In this document: piece by piece, positions 17,901-24,659 of the stretch
How the letters are laid out: every line of letters begins with the position of its first letter
How positions within the stretch are numbered: position 1 is the first letter of the stretch
From: Devosia sp.
Lineage (GTDB): Bacteria > Pseudomonadota > Alphaproteobacteria > Rhizobiales > Devosiaceae
NCBI RefSeq assembly: GCF_014860165.1
Contig: NZ_JACZKG010000001.1
Coordinates: forward strand, 1 to 47,174
DNA: 47,174 nucleotides
Direction of reading: 5' to 3'
Notes under the pieces: generated by a model
What the model was told of the DNA's origin: nothing
What the model saw: only the letters and a program-made list of their open reading frames with translations
Databases searched by the model: none
Position numbers and translations under genes: made by a program

Positions 17901-17990
17901 CCACGCGAGGAACCGCGCAAGGAAAAGGCGTTCGATCCGGACAGCCCCTTCGCCAAGCTGGCGGCCCTGCGCGACCGCAAGGCAGAGTAG
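14967..17990 (+). CDS. Suv3-like DExH RNA helicase with basic C-terminal tail
   Basis: A 1007-residue superfamily 2 helicase related to mitochondrial Suv3, an RNA-decay helicase. Walker A is GPTNTGKT (14-21) and motif II is DEIQ (96-99), the Suv3 form. Motif III is GSATMAP; motifs IV-VI lie in VVMGALSPRTRNAQ, VATDAIGMGLNL and QIAGRAGRH. A long middle region (to about 815) contains several helical domains. From about 820 to the end the chain is Ala/Glu/Pro-rich, then strongly basic with Arg, Lys, Gln and Pro, probably a disordered RNA-binding tail. The ATG at 14967 is used; a TTG 9 nt earlier is also possible. The S4 protein follows after 3 nt, so the pair is likely made together and may act in RNA turnover or ribosome quality control (inference). 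Confidence 0.92.
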   Translation: MTFAPPQSVKAILGPTNTGKTYFAIERMLAHPSGMIGLPLRLLAREVYQRCVERVGEGAVALVTGEERIVPAKPRFWVCTVEAMPMEIRVDCVAIDEIQVAVDFDRGHVFTDRILNARGSSETLLLGSATMAPVIRRLLPHADIVDRPRFSQLTYSGSKKISRQPTRSAIVAFSARQVYAIAELIRRERGGAAVVMGALSPRTRNAQVELYQNGDVDFLVATDAIGMGLNLDIHHVAFADDSKFDGHTSRPLTAAELGQIAGRAGRHARNGTFGVTGGTEGFDEEMVVALETHDFEPVKVLQWRNNQLDFSSINALRDSLEMAPEHRSLTRVPVATDQHALEFVARNEAGQLARGLDGARLLWECCQIPDYQGISPANHGEIVTRIYSDLVKRGKVNEDWIAEQVRFCDNASGDIDTLSNRIKQIRTWTFVANRKNWLADPSHWREKTRDIEDRLSDALHERLTQRFVDRRTSVLLRHLKDKRMASPEINERGEVRLEGHLIGTLEGFRFTLARNDGDADIKGLRAAADQVVAPEIHNRADRLAGAPNEEFVLATDGRLRWKGDIVAELIEGDALYRPRILMLADETLTGTDFERVQERLNLWLRHHINTVLESVMSLEAPADLEGAARGIAYQLHEHLGLIPRSQVAEDVKNLDQDVRGKMRKLGIKFGAYHIYLPLSLKPAPRELALILFALKHGGVRQAGVTDIPHIVLSGRTSFVVDPEVDTRLYEIAGFKVAGRRAVRVDILERLADIIRPLIALDAGRPYAGELPAGAAEGNGFRVTVEMTSLLGCSGEDFASILNSLGYRVKRTLKVAAPAVAAEATAEAPALEEVLSENPASTDAVEEAPVEAVTADVAPSVEVDIPATTVVEATPETAESAPAAAAEPEYDEVWSPAGKRPDNKRHENRRRPEGEGQQARAPRPERNHRPAAPRRPEGEVQDLSKARHLNPPKPKFDGKGRNDNRRPDDQKGEKARFERPREEPRKEKAFDPDSPFAKLAALRDRKAE

Positions 17991-17993
17991 GGA

Positions 17994-18401
17994 TTGGCAG
18001 GGACAGTCGAACCCGTCCGCAAGGAGCGGCTCGACAAGTTCCTGTTCTTCTCGCGCGCGCTCAAATCGCGCACGCTGGCGCAGAAGGTCATCGAGACCGG
18101 GGCCATCAGGGTCAATTCCGAACGTACAGACCGCTCCGACCTCAAGGTCGGGGCGGGCGATGTGCTGACGATGAGCCTGCATGGCCGAATCGTGGTCTGG
18201 CGCATTCTTGATTGCGGGAGCCGGCGGGGTCCCGCGACGGAGGCACAGGGGCTCTACGAGGACCTGTCACCGCCGACTCTGCCCAAGGCGGAGCTGTCGC
18301 CCTACGAGGCGGCTATCGCGCCACGAGGAGACGGGGCAGGGCGTCCGACCAAGAAAGAGCGGCGGGACACCGACCGGCTGAGGGCCGAAGATGACGAGTG
18401 A
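17994..18401 (+). CDS. S4-domain RNA-binding protein (Hsp15-like)
   Basis: A 135-residue protein whose first 65 residues are an S4 domain: RKERLDKFLFFSRALKSRTLAQKVIETGAIRVN, then VGAGDVLTM. This is the Hsp15/HslR arrangement; E. coli Hsp15 binds stalled 50S subunits carrying peptidyl-tRNA. The C-terminus is charged, ending in KKERRDTDRLRAEDDE, as in Hsp15. The start is a TTG at 17994, 3 nt after the helicase stop, with AGGGA-type sequence overlapping that stop. The stop overlaps the next gene by 11 nt. Hsp15-like function is inferred from the family only. Confidence 0.88.
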   Translation: MAGTVEPVRKERLDKFLFFSRALKSRTLAQKVIETGAIRVNSERTDRSDLKVGAGDVLTMSLHGRIVVWRILDCGSRRGPATEAQGLYEDLSPPTLPKAELSPYEAAIAPRGDGAGRPTKKERRDTDRLRAEDDE

Positions 18402-19113
18402 GCCAGCCAGCATGAGCAAACCGGAAGCTGGGGGCTTGCCGCCTACCGTCGCCCAGGCGGCCCTGCCGGCCAATTCGGCCGAGGCCACCAATGCAATGAT
18501 CCATTACTACCGGGCCGAAATGGGCCGGATGAATGCATGGCGGTCCCGGCTGGACATGACCAGCAACTGGGCGATCACGGTGGTGGCGGCGCTGCTGTCG
18601 GTGTCGCTGTCGACGCCTGCCGCCCATCACGGGCTGCCCCTCTTTGCCATGCTGATCGTGCTGCTCCTGCTCTGCGTGGAAGCCCGCCGCTATCGGTTCT
18701 ACGATGTCTATCGCCTGCGCATCCGCCAGTTCGAGCGGCACTATTTCGGCCAGTTGTTCGGGCCCGAGACAAAGGGCGGTGTCGAGCCGTGGCTGCTGAT
18801 GCTGGCGCAGGACCTGCGGCATCCGACATTTCGCATCACCTTCGAACGGGCGTTGCGGCGGCGCCTGCGCCGCAACTACATCTGGATGTTCCTCATCCTG
18901 CTATTGGCCTGGGTGCTCAAGATTGCGTCGCCAGATCTGCAGGACGGTGCGGCTCTCGATCCGGGCCGGCCGCTCGAAATGGCCATCAGCCATGCCGCCA
19001 TCGGGCCGATGCCAGGATGGCTGGTGGTGACGCTGGTGATGGCGTTCTACCTCGGCCTGGCGGTAGCTTCGCTCAAGGGCAAGGATCGGGGCGGCGATGA
19101 AGTGCATGTGTGA
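18391..19113 (+). CDS. DUF2270 integral membrane protein
   Basis: A 240-residue membrane protein of unknown function (DUF2270). After a variable N-terminus comes the family signature AMIHYYRAEMGRMNAWRSRLDMTSNWAI, then two closely spaced hydrophobic helices (about 60-100) separated by a short loop. A cytoplasmic, Arg-rich segment follows (RRYRFYDVYRLRIRQFERHYFGQLF, later RRRLRRNYIWM), then two more helices near the C-terminus. Begins inside the S4 gene (11-nt overlap), so it is part of the same transcript. Confidence 0.82.
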   Translation: MTSEPASMSKPEAGGLPPTVAQAALPANSAEATNAMIHYYRAEMGRMNAWRSRLDMTSNWAITVVAALLSVSLSTPAAHHGLPLFAMLIVLLLLCVEARRYRFYDVYRLRIRQFERHYFGQLFGPETKGGVEPWLLMLAQDLRHPTFRITFERALRRRLRRNYIWMFLILLLAWVLKIASPDLQDGAALDPGRPLEMAISHAAIGPMPGWLVVTLVMAFYLGLAVASLKGKDRGGDEVHV

Positions 19114-19125
19114 GCAGGTCGGGCG

Positions 19126-19620
19126 ATGATCCCGACCCTGACGACCGAGCGCCTGATCCTGCGCCCGCCGGTTTTTGCCGATTTTCCCGCCTATGAGACA
19201 CTGTGGGCCTCGTCGCGCTCGCGCTATATGGGCGGGCCCTACAACAGCTTCGCGGCCTGGGGCCTGTTCTGCCACGACATCGCCTGCTGGGAGCTGTTCG
19301 GCCATGGCGCGCTGATGATCGACCTGCGGGAAACCGGCGACTGTGTCGGGCAGGTCGGGATCAATCACGGACCGCTGTTCCCCGAGAAGGAACTGGGCTG
19401 GTTGCTCTACGAGGGGCACGAGGGCAGGGGCTATGCGCTCGAGGCGGCGCGGGCGCTGCGCGACTGGGCGTTTGCCGAGCGTGGGCTGCCGACATTGGTC
19501 AGCTATTGTGACCCGGCCAATGCCCGATCCATTGCGGTGGCGGAGCGGCTTGGGGCAGTGCGCGATGAAATGGCGGCGCGCCAGGACCCTGAGGACGTGG
19601 TGTTTCGCCATTCCCCGTGA
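19126..19620 (+). CDS. GNAT-family N-acetyltransferase (RimJ/RimL type)
   Basis: A 164-residue acetyltransferase. It opens with TLTTERLILRPPVFADFPAYETLWAS, the RimJ/RimL-type lead. The acetyl-CoA-binding region includes ELGWLLYEGHEGRGYALEAARALRDWAF, in which the usual Q/RxxGxG/A pattern appears as HEGRGYA. C-terminal VSYCDPANARSIAVAERLGAV is the conserved asparagine-containing loop. Substrate unknown. It lies 12 nt after the DUF2270 gene and is probably in the same operon. Confidence 0.88.
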   Translation: MIPTLTTERLILRPPVFADFPAYETLWASSRSRYMGGPYNSFAAWGLFCHDIACWELFGHGALMIDLRETGDCVGQVGINHGPLFPEKELGWLLYEGHEGRGYALEAARALRDWAFAERGLPTLVSYCDPANARSIAVAERLGAVRDEMAARQDPEDVVFRHSP

Positions 19621-19746
19621 CCCAGGGGAACAGCGTTCCCCTGTGGCCGCTGCCTGCGCCAAAAGGTGCGCCTCCACAGCCTTGCCCCGCCGCCGAAAAC
19701 GGTTTAGCACCGGACCGTTGAGACCCCTGCCGGACTGCCGCCCGAT

Positions 19747-20085
19747 ATGACCTATATCGTCACCGACAATTGCATCGCCTGCAAATACACCGACTGCGTG
19801 GAAGTGTGCCCCGTGGACTGCTTCTACGAGGGCGAGAACATGCTGGTGATCCACCCCGATGAGTGTATCGACTGCGGCGTTTGCGAGCCCGAATGTCCGG
19901 CCGAAGCCATCAAGCCGGACACCGAGTCGGGGCTCGACGAATGGCTGGCGCTCAATACGAAATTTGCCTCGATGTGGCCAAACCTGACCGAGCGCCGCGA
20001 GCCGCTGCCCGAGGCCAAGGAGAAGGACGGCGAAGAGGGCAAGCTGGCCAAGTATTTCTCCGAGGCGCCCGGCGAGGGCGACTGA
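19747..20085 (+). CDS. fdxA: Seven-iron ferredoxin FdxA
   Basis: A 112-residue electron carrier of the Azotobacter ferredoxin I type. The cysteine pattern is complete: Cys9, Cys17 and Cys50 for a [3Fe-4S] cluster and Cys21, Cys40, Cys43 and Cys46 for a [4Fe-4S] cluster, with the usual extra Cys12 and Cys25. The C-terminal extension (residues 60-112) is acidic, as in this family. The gene precedes carD, as in other Hyphomicrobiales; its redox partner is not known. The ATG at 19747 ([10 protein letters not shown]) is the standard start. Confidence 0.95.
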   Translation: MTYIVTDNCIACKYTDCVEVCPVDCFYEGENMLVIHPDECIDCGVCEPECPAEAIKPDTESGLDEWLALNTKFASMWPNLTERREPLPEAKEKDGEEGKLAKYFSEAPGEGD

Positions 20086-20235
20086 TTAGTCGCTGAGTTT
20101 CAGTCGACACCCTTCCCCATCAAGCGGAAGGTGCCGCATAGTGGGTGTGGCGCCCCTCGCGCCCATCGAATAATGCCCGTCACCACACCCTCGCCCCATT
20201 GCGGCGAGCGCGAATCCGCGCCTGATTCGTAGCTT

Positions 20236-20264
20236 TTGATTCTGCTGAATTTTTGTGCTATAGT
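20236..20264 (+). promoter_or_regulatory. Sigma-70-type promoter upstream of carD
   Basis: A -35 box TTGATT (20236-20241) and a -10 box TATAGT (20259-20264) are separated by exactly 17 nt in an AT-rich stretch. Transcription would start at about 20271. Confidence 0.65.
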
Positions 20265-20270
20265 GCCAAA

Positions 20271-20321
20271 TAATGCAGTTGAGCCCGTCACCCAGCCCGT
20301 GCCTTAAGGCACGATTTTTTT
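20271..20321 (+). ncRNA. Candidate 50-nt RNA or carD leader attenuator
   Basis: Inferred transcript between the promoter at 20236-20264 and the intrinsic terminator at 20298-20321. It is too short for a protein. It could be a small RNA, or the 5' part of the carD mRNA stopped by an attenuator. No known RNA family is recognised. Confidence 0.35.
20298..20321 (+). terminator. Intrinsic terminator upstream of carD
   Basis: A perfect 16-nt palindrome, CGTGCCTTAAGGCACG, forms a 6-bp stem with a TTAA loop, then A and seven T. A TTGACA hexamer begins in the same T-run at 20320, but I see no -10 box at the right distance. Confidence 0.75.
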
Positions 20322-20480
20322 GACAACATCGTTAGATGACTTGACCTCCGGGAAAGCGGAACCGGATGGCCTTGGGGTTTTGCTGCGCGCGGCGTTCCGT
20401 TTGGACGCCAGTCACGAAGAGTAGGAATGGACGGTCCTCCCCGCCAGGAACTGTCCATTGGGGCGTCAACAAGGAGTTCC

Positions 20481-21056
20481 ATGAATATGGTAGCCAAGAA
20501 GGTACAGACACGGCTCGGGTTCAAGACCGGCGAGTATGTCGTCTATCCGGCGCATGGCGTCGGTGTGATCGTCTCGATCGAAGAACAGGAAGTCGCCGGC
20601 CTGACCCTTGAGTTGTTCGTCATCAGCTTCGAACAGGACAAGCTGACCCTGCGCGTTCCCGTCGCCAAGATCAAGTCCGTCGGCATGCGCAAGCTGGCCG
20701 AGGAAGACATGGTCACCCAGGCGCTGGCCACGGTGACCGGTCGCGCCCGCGTCAAGCGCACCATGTGGTCGCGCCGCGCCCAGGAATACGAAGCCAAGAT
20801 CAATTCGGGCGATCTGATCGCCATCTCGGAAGTCGTGCGCGATCTCTATCGCTCCGATGAGCAGCCGGAGCAGTCCTATTCGGAACGCCAGCTGTTCGAG
20901 CAGGCGATGGACCGCATGAGCCGCGAAATCGGCGCCGTCAACAAGCTGACGCTGACCGAAGCCGTGCAGCTGATCGAAAAGAACCTGGCCAAGTCGCCCA
21001 AGCGGACCAAGGACGCTGCGGCCGAGCCGGAAAGCGACGAGGAAGCTGCCGCCTAA
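20481..21056 (+). CDS. carD: CarD-family transcription regulator
   Basis: A 191-residue CarD protein. It binds the RNA polymerase beta subunit and stabilises open complexes, notably at rRNA promoters, in other bacteria. The N-terminal RNAP-interaction domain runs from about 8 to 70 (GFKTGEYVVYPAHGVGVIVSIEEQEVAG...LRVPVAKIKSVGMRKL). The rest is the helical DNA-binding domain with the WSRRAQEYEAKINSGDLIAISEVVRDLYRS signature. The ATG at 20481 follows AAGGAG by 4 nt; an ATG two codons on (20487) has better spacing. The tail (residues 175-191) is Lys- then Glu/Ala-rich. A strong terminator follows. Confidence 0.94.
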   Translation: MNMVAKKVQTRLGFKTGEYVVYPAHGVGVIVSIEEQEVAGLTLELFVISFEQDKLTLRVPVAKIKSVGMRKLAEEDMVTQALATVTGRARVKRTMWSRRAQEYEAKINSGDLIAISEVVRDLYRSDEQPEQSYSERQLFEQAMDRMSREIGAVNKLTLTEAVQLIEKNLAKSPKRTKDAAAEPESDEEAAA

Positions 21057-21080
21057 GACGGGTTGCTTCGAAACTATTGG

Positions 21081-21112
21081 AAAGGCCGGTGGCAACACCG
21101 GCCTTTTTGTTT
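21081..21112 (+). terminator. Rho-independent terminator after carD
   Basis: An 11-bp stem AAAGGCCGGTG / CACCGGCCTTT with a GCAA tetraloop runs into a T-run. It lies 25 nt past the carD stop. Confidence 0.92.
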
Positions 21113-21151
21113 GTAGGGCCGAGGCTAACGCTGGCTGACTGGCAGCTCGGC

Positions 21152-21691
21152 TCAGGCGAGCCGGTAGGAGCCGGTCTTGAGCGCTGCAATGACTGCGGTG
21201 AGGGTGCTGTCGCGGTCGAGGCCATCGACCGGCACTCTGTGCCTTTCGAACGCGCCGAGATCGGCAAACTGGCCATGCAGGTCGGCAACGACCGCGGGAT
21301 CGGTGAGGCTGTCGCCGCCCCTCGCCTGGCAGCGGGCCACGGCCTCCTCGACCGAGGTGCGCAACACCACATAATGCAGCGGCACGCCCAGCGCAGCGAA
21401 GGCAGGTAGCCACCATGGGCGGACAACACCGTCAAGCGTCACGAAGTAGTGGTGCAGCGCATATTGCCCGGCCACGCTGGCCGCAATCTGGGCGATCATG
21501 CGGTTCTGTGCATCCGACTCGGGCAGCCATGGCGGGATAAGTCCATGCTTGATGTAGCCCCAGAAGTCGTCGGAATGCAGATGCACCTTGGCTATGCCGG
21601 GCAGATGCGCCAGCCGTTCCGCCGTCGTGGTCTTGCCCGAGCCAGGGGAGCCCGACAGCACGAGCACGTGGCCGGCGAACTCATCGAGCAT
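21152..21691 (-). CDS. P-loop ATPase/kinase-like protein
   Basis: A 179-residue protein with the Walker A GSPGSGKT near the N-terminus (MLDEFAGHVLVLSGSPGSGKTTTAERL), followed by the LHSDDFW segment typical of small-molecule kinases (phosphotransferase or gluconate-kinase-like P-loop proteins). The rest has helical segments, ARCQARGGDSLTDPAVVADL among them. The substrate is unknown. The ATG at 21691 comes 1 nt after the upstream methyltransferase stop, so translation is probably coupled; longer frames upstream overlap that gene. Confidence 0.82.
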   Translation of the reverse strand: MLDEFAGHVLVLSGSPGSGKTTTAERLAHLPGIAKVHLHSDDFWGYIKHGLIPPWLPESDAQNRMIAQIAASVAGQYALHHYFVTLDGVVRPWWLPAFAALGVPLHYVVLRTSVEEAVARCQARGGDSLTDPAVVADLHGQFADLGAFERHRVPVDGLDRDSTLTAVIAALKTGSYRLA

Positions 21692-21692
21692 T

Positions 21693-22523
21693 TCAGGCCT
21701 TCCCCAACACATCGCCCAGGCGCGTGGTGGCGCTGCCGGGCTTGAGCGGCTGCTGCTGGCTTTCGTGCGGCACCCAGCCGGAGAGCCAGACGATTTCCAG
21801 CGTCGCGCGGATGCGGCCATCGGCATCGGAGTCCTGGGCCAGATAGGCATTGGCCGCGGCTGTCAGCAGAGCGGGGCTGGCCAGTCGGCGCGATCGATCG
21901 ACCAAGGGATTGGCGGCGCCCAGCGCCTTGAGTTCGGCCATCAGCGCGAAAGGGCTCGAATAGCGCACAGTGTGGGTTTCGACATCGGCCACTGGCAGAG
22001 CCAGCCCGGCGCGTTGCAGCAGGGCGCCGGCATCGCGGACCTGGATCATGGGGGCGACGCGCGCGGAAACGCCGCCAAAGACCAGCGCATCGGCGGCGAG
22101 GAAGGCCTCGCGCAACTCGGTCAGTGTCTCCCCGCCCAGGGCGGCGATCAGCAGCAGGCCATCGGGCGCCAGGCGAGCGCGCAGGCGGGCAAGATAGCCG
22201 GGCACATCGTTGACCGCCTGCAGATGGAGGATGGAAACGATGAGATTGTAGTCGTCCCCCTCGAGCGCCGGCACGTCATCGGTGCCGAGGAATGCCGCAT
22301 GTCGTTCGAAGGCGAAGCGGGCGCTGGCGGTCTGGCCGAACTGGGGGAGCCTCTCGAGGTCGGGGCCGATAATGGCGGCCTTGGGGAATTCGCGGATCAG
22401 GGCGGCGAGCCGGTCCTCGAGATCAACAAGCACCAGGTCGGTGACAAAATCACTCGCCTGCGGCCGACGCGCCAGGTGGCGGGCGATCAGCGCGGTGTCG
22501 AAAATGGCGGGCGGCTGGGTCAT
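21693..22523 (-). CDS. SAM-dependent methyltransferase, NDUFAF5/BioC-like
   Basis: A 276-residue class I methyltransferase fold protein. It starts with PPAIFDTALIARHLARRP, typical of the alphaproteobacterial relatives of mitochondrial NDUFAF5, an arginine hydroxylase/assembly factor of complex I. The SAM-binding motif I is weak (VLVDLEDRLAALI with no GxGxG), and later LIVSILHLQAVNDVPGYLARLRARLAPDGLLLIAALGGETL matches motifs IV-V with NDVPGYL. The poor glycine loop, as in NDUFAF5 relatives, makes a methyl-transfer role uncertain. Divergent from comF with only 41 nt between the starts. Confidence 0.82.
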   Translation of the reverse strand: MTQPPAIFDTALIARHLARRPQASDFVTDLVLVDLEDRLAALIREFPKAAIIGPDLERLPQFGQTASARFAFERHAAFLGTDDVPALEGDDYNLIVSILHLQAVNDVPGYLARLRARLAPDGLLLIAALGGETLTELREAFLAADALVFGGVSARVAPMIQVRDAGALLQRAGLALPVADVETHTVRYSSPFALMAELKALGAANPLVDRSRRLASPALLTAAANAYLAQDSDADGRIRATLEIVWLSGWVPHESQQQPLKPGSATTRLGDVLGKA

Positions 22524-22564
22524 GATGGTCTTGCGGCCTGATAGCGACGTGGCACTATGGCCTT

Positions 22565-23362
22565 ATGGAGAGTGACGAGGGGCTTGTCAAAACCGGGTGG
22601 TGGCGGCAGCGGGCCGTGTGTGGCGCACAGCGGCTGGGCGGCGCCTTGCTGGATCTCGCCTATCCGCCGGTCTGCCTCAATTGCGACGCGCCGACCGCAA
22701 CGGCGGACACGCTCTGCCCTGACTGTTTCAAGGCCTTGCGGCCCATCACCGCGCCGCTTTGCCCGGTGCTTGGCCTGCCCTTCGCGGTGTCGCTGGGACC
22801 GGACACGCTGTCGGCCGAGGCACTGGCCGATCCGCCGCCATTCGGCCGGGCGCGCGCGGCGGTGATCTATGGCGAGGTCGCCTCCACCATCGTGTCGCGG
22901 CTCAAATATGGCGACCGGCCGGAACTGGCGCGGTTCTGTGCCCGGCTGATGGCCGGCGCGGGGCATGAACTCTGGGCCGACGCGCCCGTGCTGGTGCCGG
23001 TGCCGCTGCATCGGGCGCGGCAGCGGGAGCGGCGCTATAACCAATCGGCAGAACTGGCACACCAGATCGGCAGGCTGACCGGGCTCAAGGTCGATCCCAC
23101 CCTGGTACAGCGCATCCGCAGGACGCGGCAGCAGGTCGGCCTCAGCGGCGACGGACGGCAGCGCAATGTGGCCGGTGCGTTTGCGGTGCATCCGGATGCG
23201 CTCATCAGGACGGGCGGCCGGCGGGTGGTGCTGATCGATGACGTCTATACCACCGGCGCCACGGTCAAGGCGGTGACGAGGAGCCTGCGCAGATCGGGGA
23301 TCGATGCTGTCGATGTCGTGACTTTCGCCCGCGTTGTCATTGGCGCGGACTTACCCATATAA
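22565..23362 (+). CDS. comF: ComF-family phosphoribosyltransferase-like protein
   Basis: A 265-residue ComF protein. The N-terminal zinc module uses Cys37-x2-Cys40 and Cys51-x2-Cys54. The phosphoribosyltransferase domain has the PRPP loop VVLIDDVYTTGAT with Asp225-Asp226. The family is tied to DNA uptake in naturally competent bacteria, but is also widespread where competence is unknown, so the gene alone says nothing about competence here. The usual RARQRERRYNQS segment is present. A glutaredoxin gene follows after 35 nt. Confidence 0.92.
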   Translation: MESDEGLVKTGWWRQRAVCGAQRLGGALLDLAYPPVCLNCDAPTATADTLCPDCFKALRPITAPLCPVLGLPFAVSLGPDTLSAEALADPPPFGRARAAVIYGEVASTIVSRLKYGDRPELARFCARLMAGAGHELWADAPVLVPVPLHRARQRERRYNQSAELAHQIGRLTGLKVDPTLVQRIRRTRQQVGLSGDGRQRNVAGAFAVHPDALIRTGGRRVVLIDDVYTTGATVKAVTRSLRRSGIDAVDVVTFARVVIGADLPI

Positions 23363-23397
23363 AGGACAAACCCCTTGTCTCCGTTGGAGAAAGCGTG

Positions 23398-23652
23398 ATG
23401 GCCAGAATAGAAATCTACACTACCCCGACCTGCCCCTATTGCCATGCCGCCAAGGCGCTGCTGGCCGACAAGGGTGCCGACTATACCGAGATCACGGTGC
23501 TGGACCCGAGCCTGCGCGAGGCCATGACCGAGCGCGCCCATGGCCGGCGCACCGTGCCGCAGATCTTCATCGATGATGCCCATGTCGGCGGCTATGACGA
23601 CATGGCGGCGCTCGACCGCCGCGGCGCGCTCGATCCGCTGCTGCAGGCCTGA
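23398..23652 (+). CDS. grxC: Glutaredoxin 3
   Basis: An 84-residue dithiol glutaredoxin. The active site is Cys12-Pro-Tyr-Cys15 (in TTPTCPYCHAA), followed by the TVPQIFID segment with the cis-Pro and GGYDDM for glutathione binding. It reduces disulphides and glutathionylated proteins with GSH. ATG 23398 is preferred to the overlapping GTG at 23395; GGAGA lies about 8 nt upstream. Followed by a very large inverted repeat before the amidase gene. Confidence 0.95.
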   Translation: MARIEIYTTPTCPYCHAAKALLADKGADYTEITVLDPSLREAMTERAHGRRTVPQIFIDDAHVGGYDDMAALDRRGALDPLLQA

Positions 23653-23656
23653 TTGC

Positions 23657-23746
23657 CACGACCTCGTCCTTCGACAGGCTCAGGATGAGGTCTACTCTGA
23701 AATCCCAGTAGACCTCATGGTGAGCCTGTCGAACCACGAGGTCGTG
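23657..23746. repeat. Large inverted repeat with 40-nt arms
   Basis: Arms 23657-23696 and 23707-23746 are inverted copies separated by 10 nt, matching at 36 of 40 positions. The four mismatches form two symmetric 2x2 internal loops (CC opposite CC, GG opposite GG). The arms begin CACGACCTCGT and contain TTCGACAGGCTCA. It lies between grxC and the nitrilase-family gene and shows no T-run. Confidence 0.85.
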
Positions 23747-23766
23747 CCCCGAGAGGCCCAGGCGTC

Positions 23767-24597
23767 ATGAAAATCGCTGCCATCCAGATGCAGTCGGGGC
23801 TCGATCCCGAGGCCAATCTTGCCGCGCTCGAACCCATGCTGACCGAGGCGGCAGCGGCCGGCGCACGCTATGTGCTGACGCCGGAAGTGACGATGATCTT
23901 TCCGGAAAACCGCGAACAGCTGGCCAGCGTCGCCGCGCCGTTCGAGGGGCATCCGCAGCTGGCCCGGGTGGGCGAGCTGGCAAAGCAGCACGGCATATTT
24001 GTCCATATCGGTTCGCTGGCGGTGCCGTTGCCCGATGGGCGCTTTGCCAATCGCTCGGTGCTGTTCGGGCCGGATGGGCGGCAGGTCGCCACCTATGACA
24101 AGATCCACCTGTTCGACGCCGATATTGCCGGGCTCAATGCCTATCGCGAAAGCGCCACTTATGCCGGGGGCGAGCGGGCGGTGACGGCTGACCTGGGCGA
24201 ATTCACGCTGGGCATGTCGATCTGCTACGACATGCGCTTTCCCAAGCTCTACAATGCGCTGGCCAATGCCGGCGCGAGCCTGATGGCGGTGCCGGCCGCC
24301 TTCACCGTGCCGACCGGGCAGGCGCATTGGCATGTGCTGCTGCGGGCGCGTGCCATCGAGACCGGGTCCTATGTGATCGCGGCGGCGCAGGGCGGGCAGC
24401 ATGCCAATGGCCGGGCGACCTATGGGCATTCCATCATCATCGACCCCTGGGGCCGGGTCATTGCCGAACTGGCGCATGACGCGCCTGGCGTGCTGGTGGC
24501 CGAGATTTCCGCAGACCATGTCGCGGACGTGCGCCAACGCATCCCTGCTCTGGCCAATGCGCGAAACTTTGCGATGCCCGAGCCGTTGCAGCCCTAG
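23767..24597 (+). CDS. Carbon-nitrogen hydrolase, Nit1/Nit2 type amidase
   Basis: A 276-residue nitrilase-superfamily enzyme with a complete Glu40-Lys112-Cys153 triad (in TPEVTMIFPE, TYDKIHLFD and SICYDMRFPKLY). The best-known relatives, Nit1 and Nit2, remove deaminated glutathione or hydrolyse omega-amides of 2-oxo acids in metabolite repair, which fits a place beside a glutaredoxin. The substrate cannot be read from the sequence. The gene precedes DUF1178 as in other Hyphomicrobiales. Confidence 0.92.
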   Translation: MKIAAIQMQSGLDPEANLAALEPMLTEAAAAGARYVLTPEVTMIFPENREQLASVAAPFEGHPQLARVGELAKQHGIFVHIGSLAVPLPDGRFANRSVLFGPDGRQVATYDKIHLFDADIAGLNAYRESATYAGGERAVTADLGEFTLGMSICYDMRFPKLYNALANAGASLMAVPAAFTVPTGQAHWHVLLRARAIETGSYVIAAAQGGQHANGRATYGHSIIIDPWGRVIAELAHDAPGVLVAEISADHVADVRQRIPALANARNFAMPEPLQP

Positions 24598-24659
24598 CCA
24601 GCCGGCCTATATGTTGTTGTAACCAACCGAGCCGCACGGGCTCATGAGACCAGCTCACC

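Larger units (their letters stand above)
20086..20480. other. fdxA-carD intergenic region
   Basis: A 395-nt gap. At 20103-20215 there are degenerate GC-rich inverted segments of the rhizobial 'CTTCCCC...GGAAGGTG' type. From 20225 base composition shifts to AT-rich, and a complete promoter (20236-20264) and terminator (20298-20321) lie only about 30 nt apart. The remaining 160 nt before carD form its probable leader. Confidence 0.6.

Noticed and set aside
20320..20345. A second promoter with the TTGACA at 20320
   Set aside because: No -10-like hexamer occurs 15-19 nt downstream; the TTGACA arises in the terminator's T-run.
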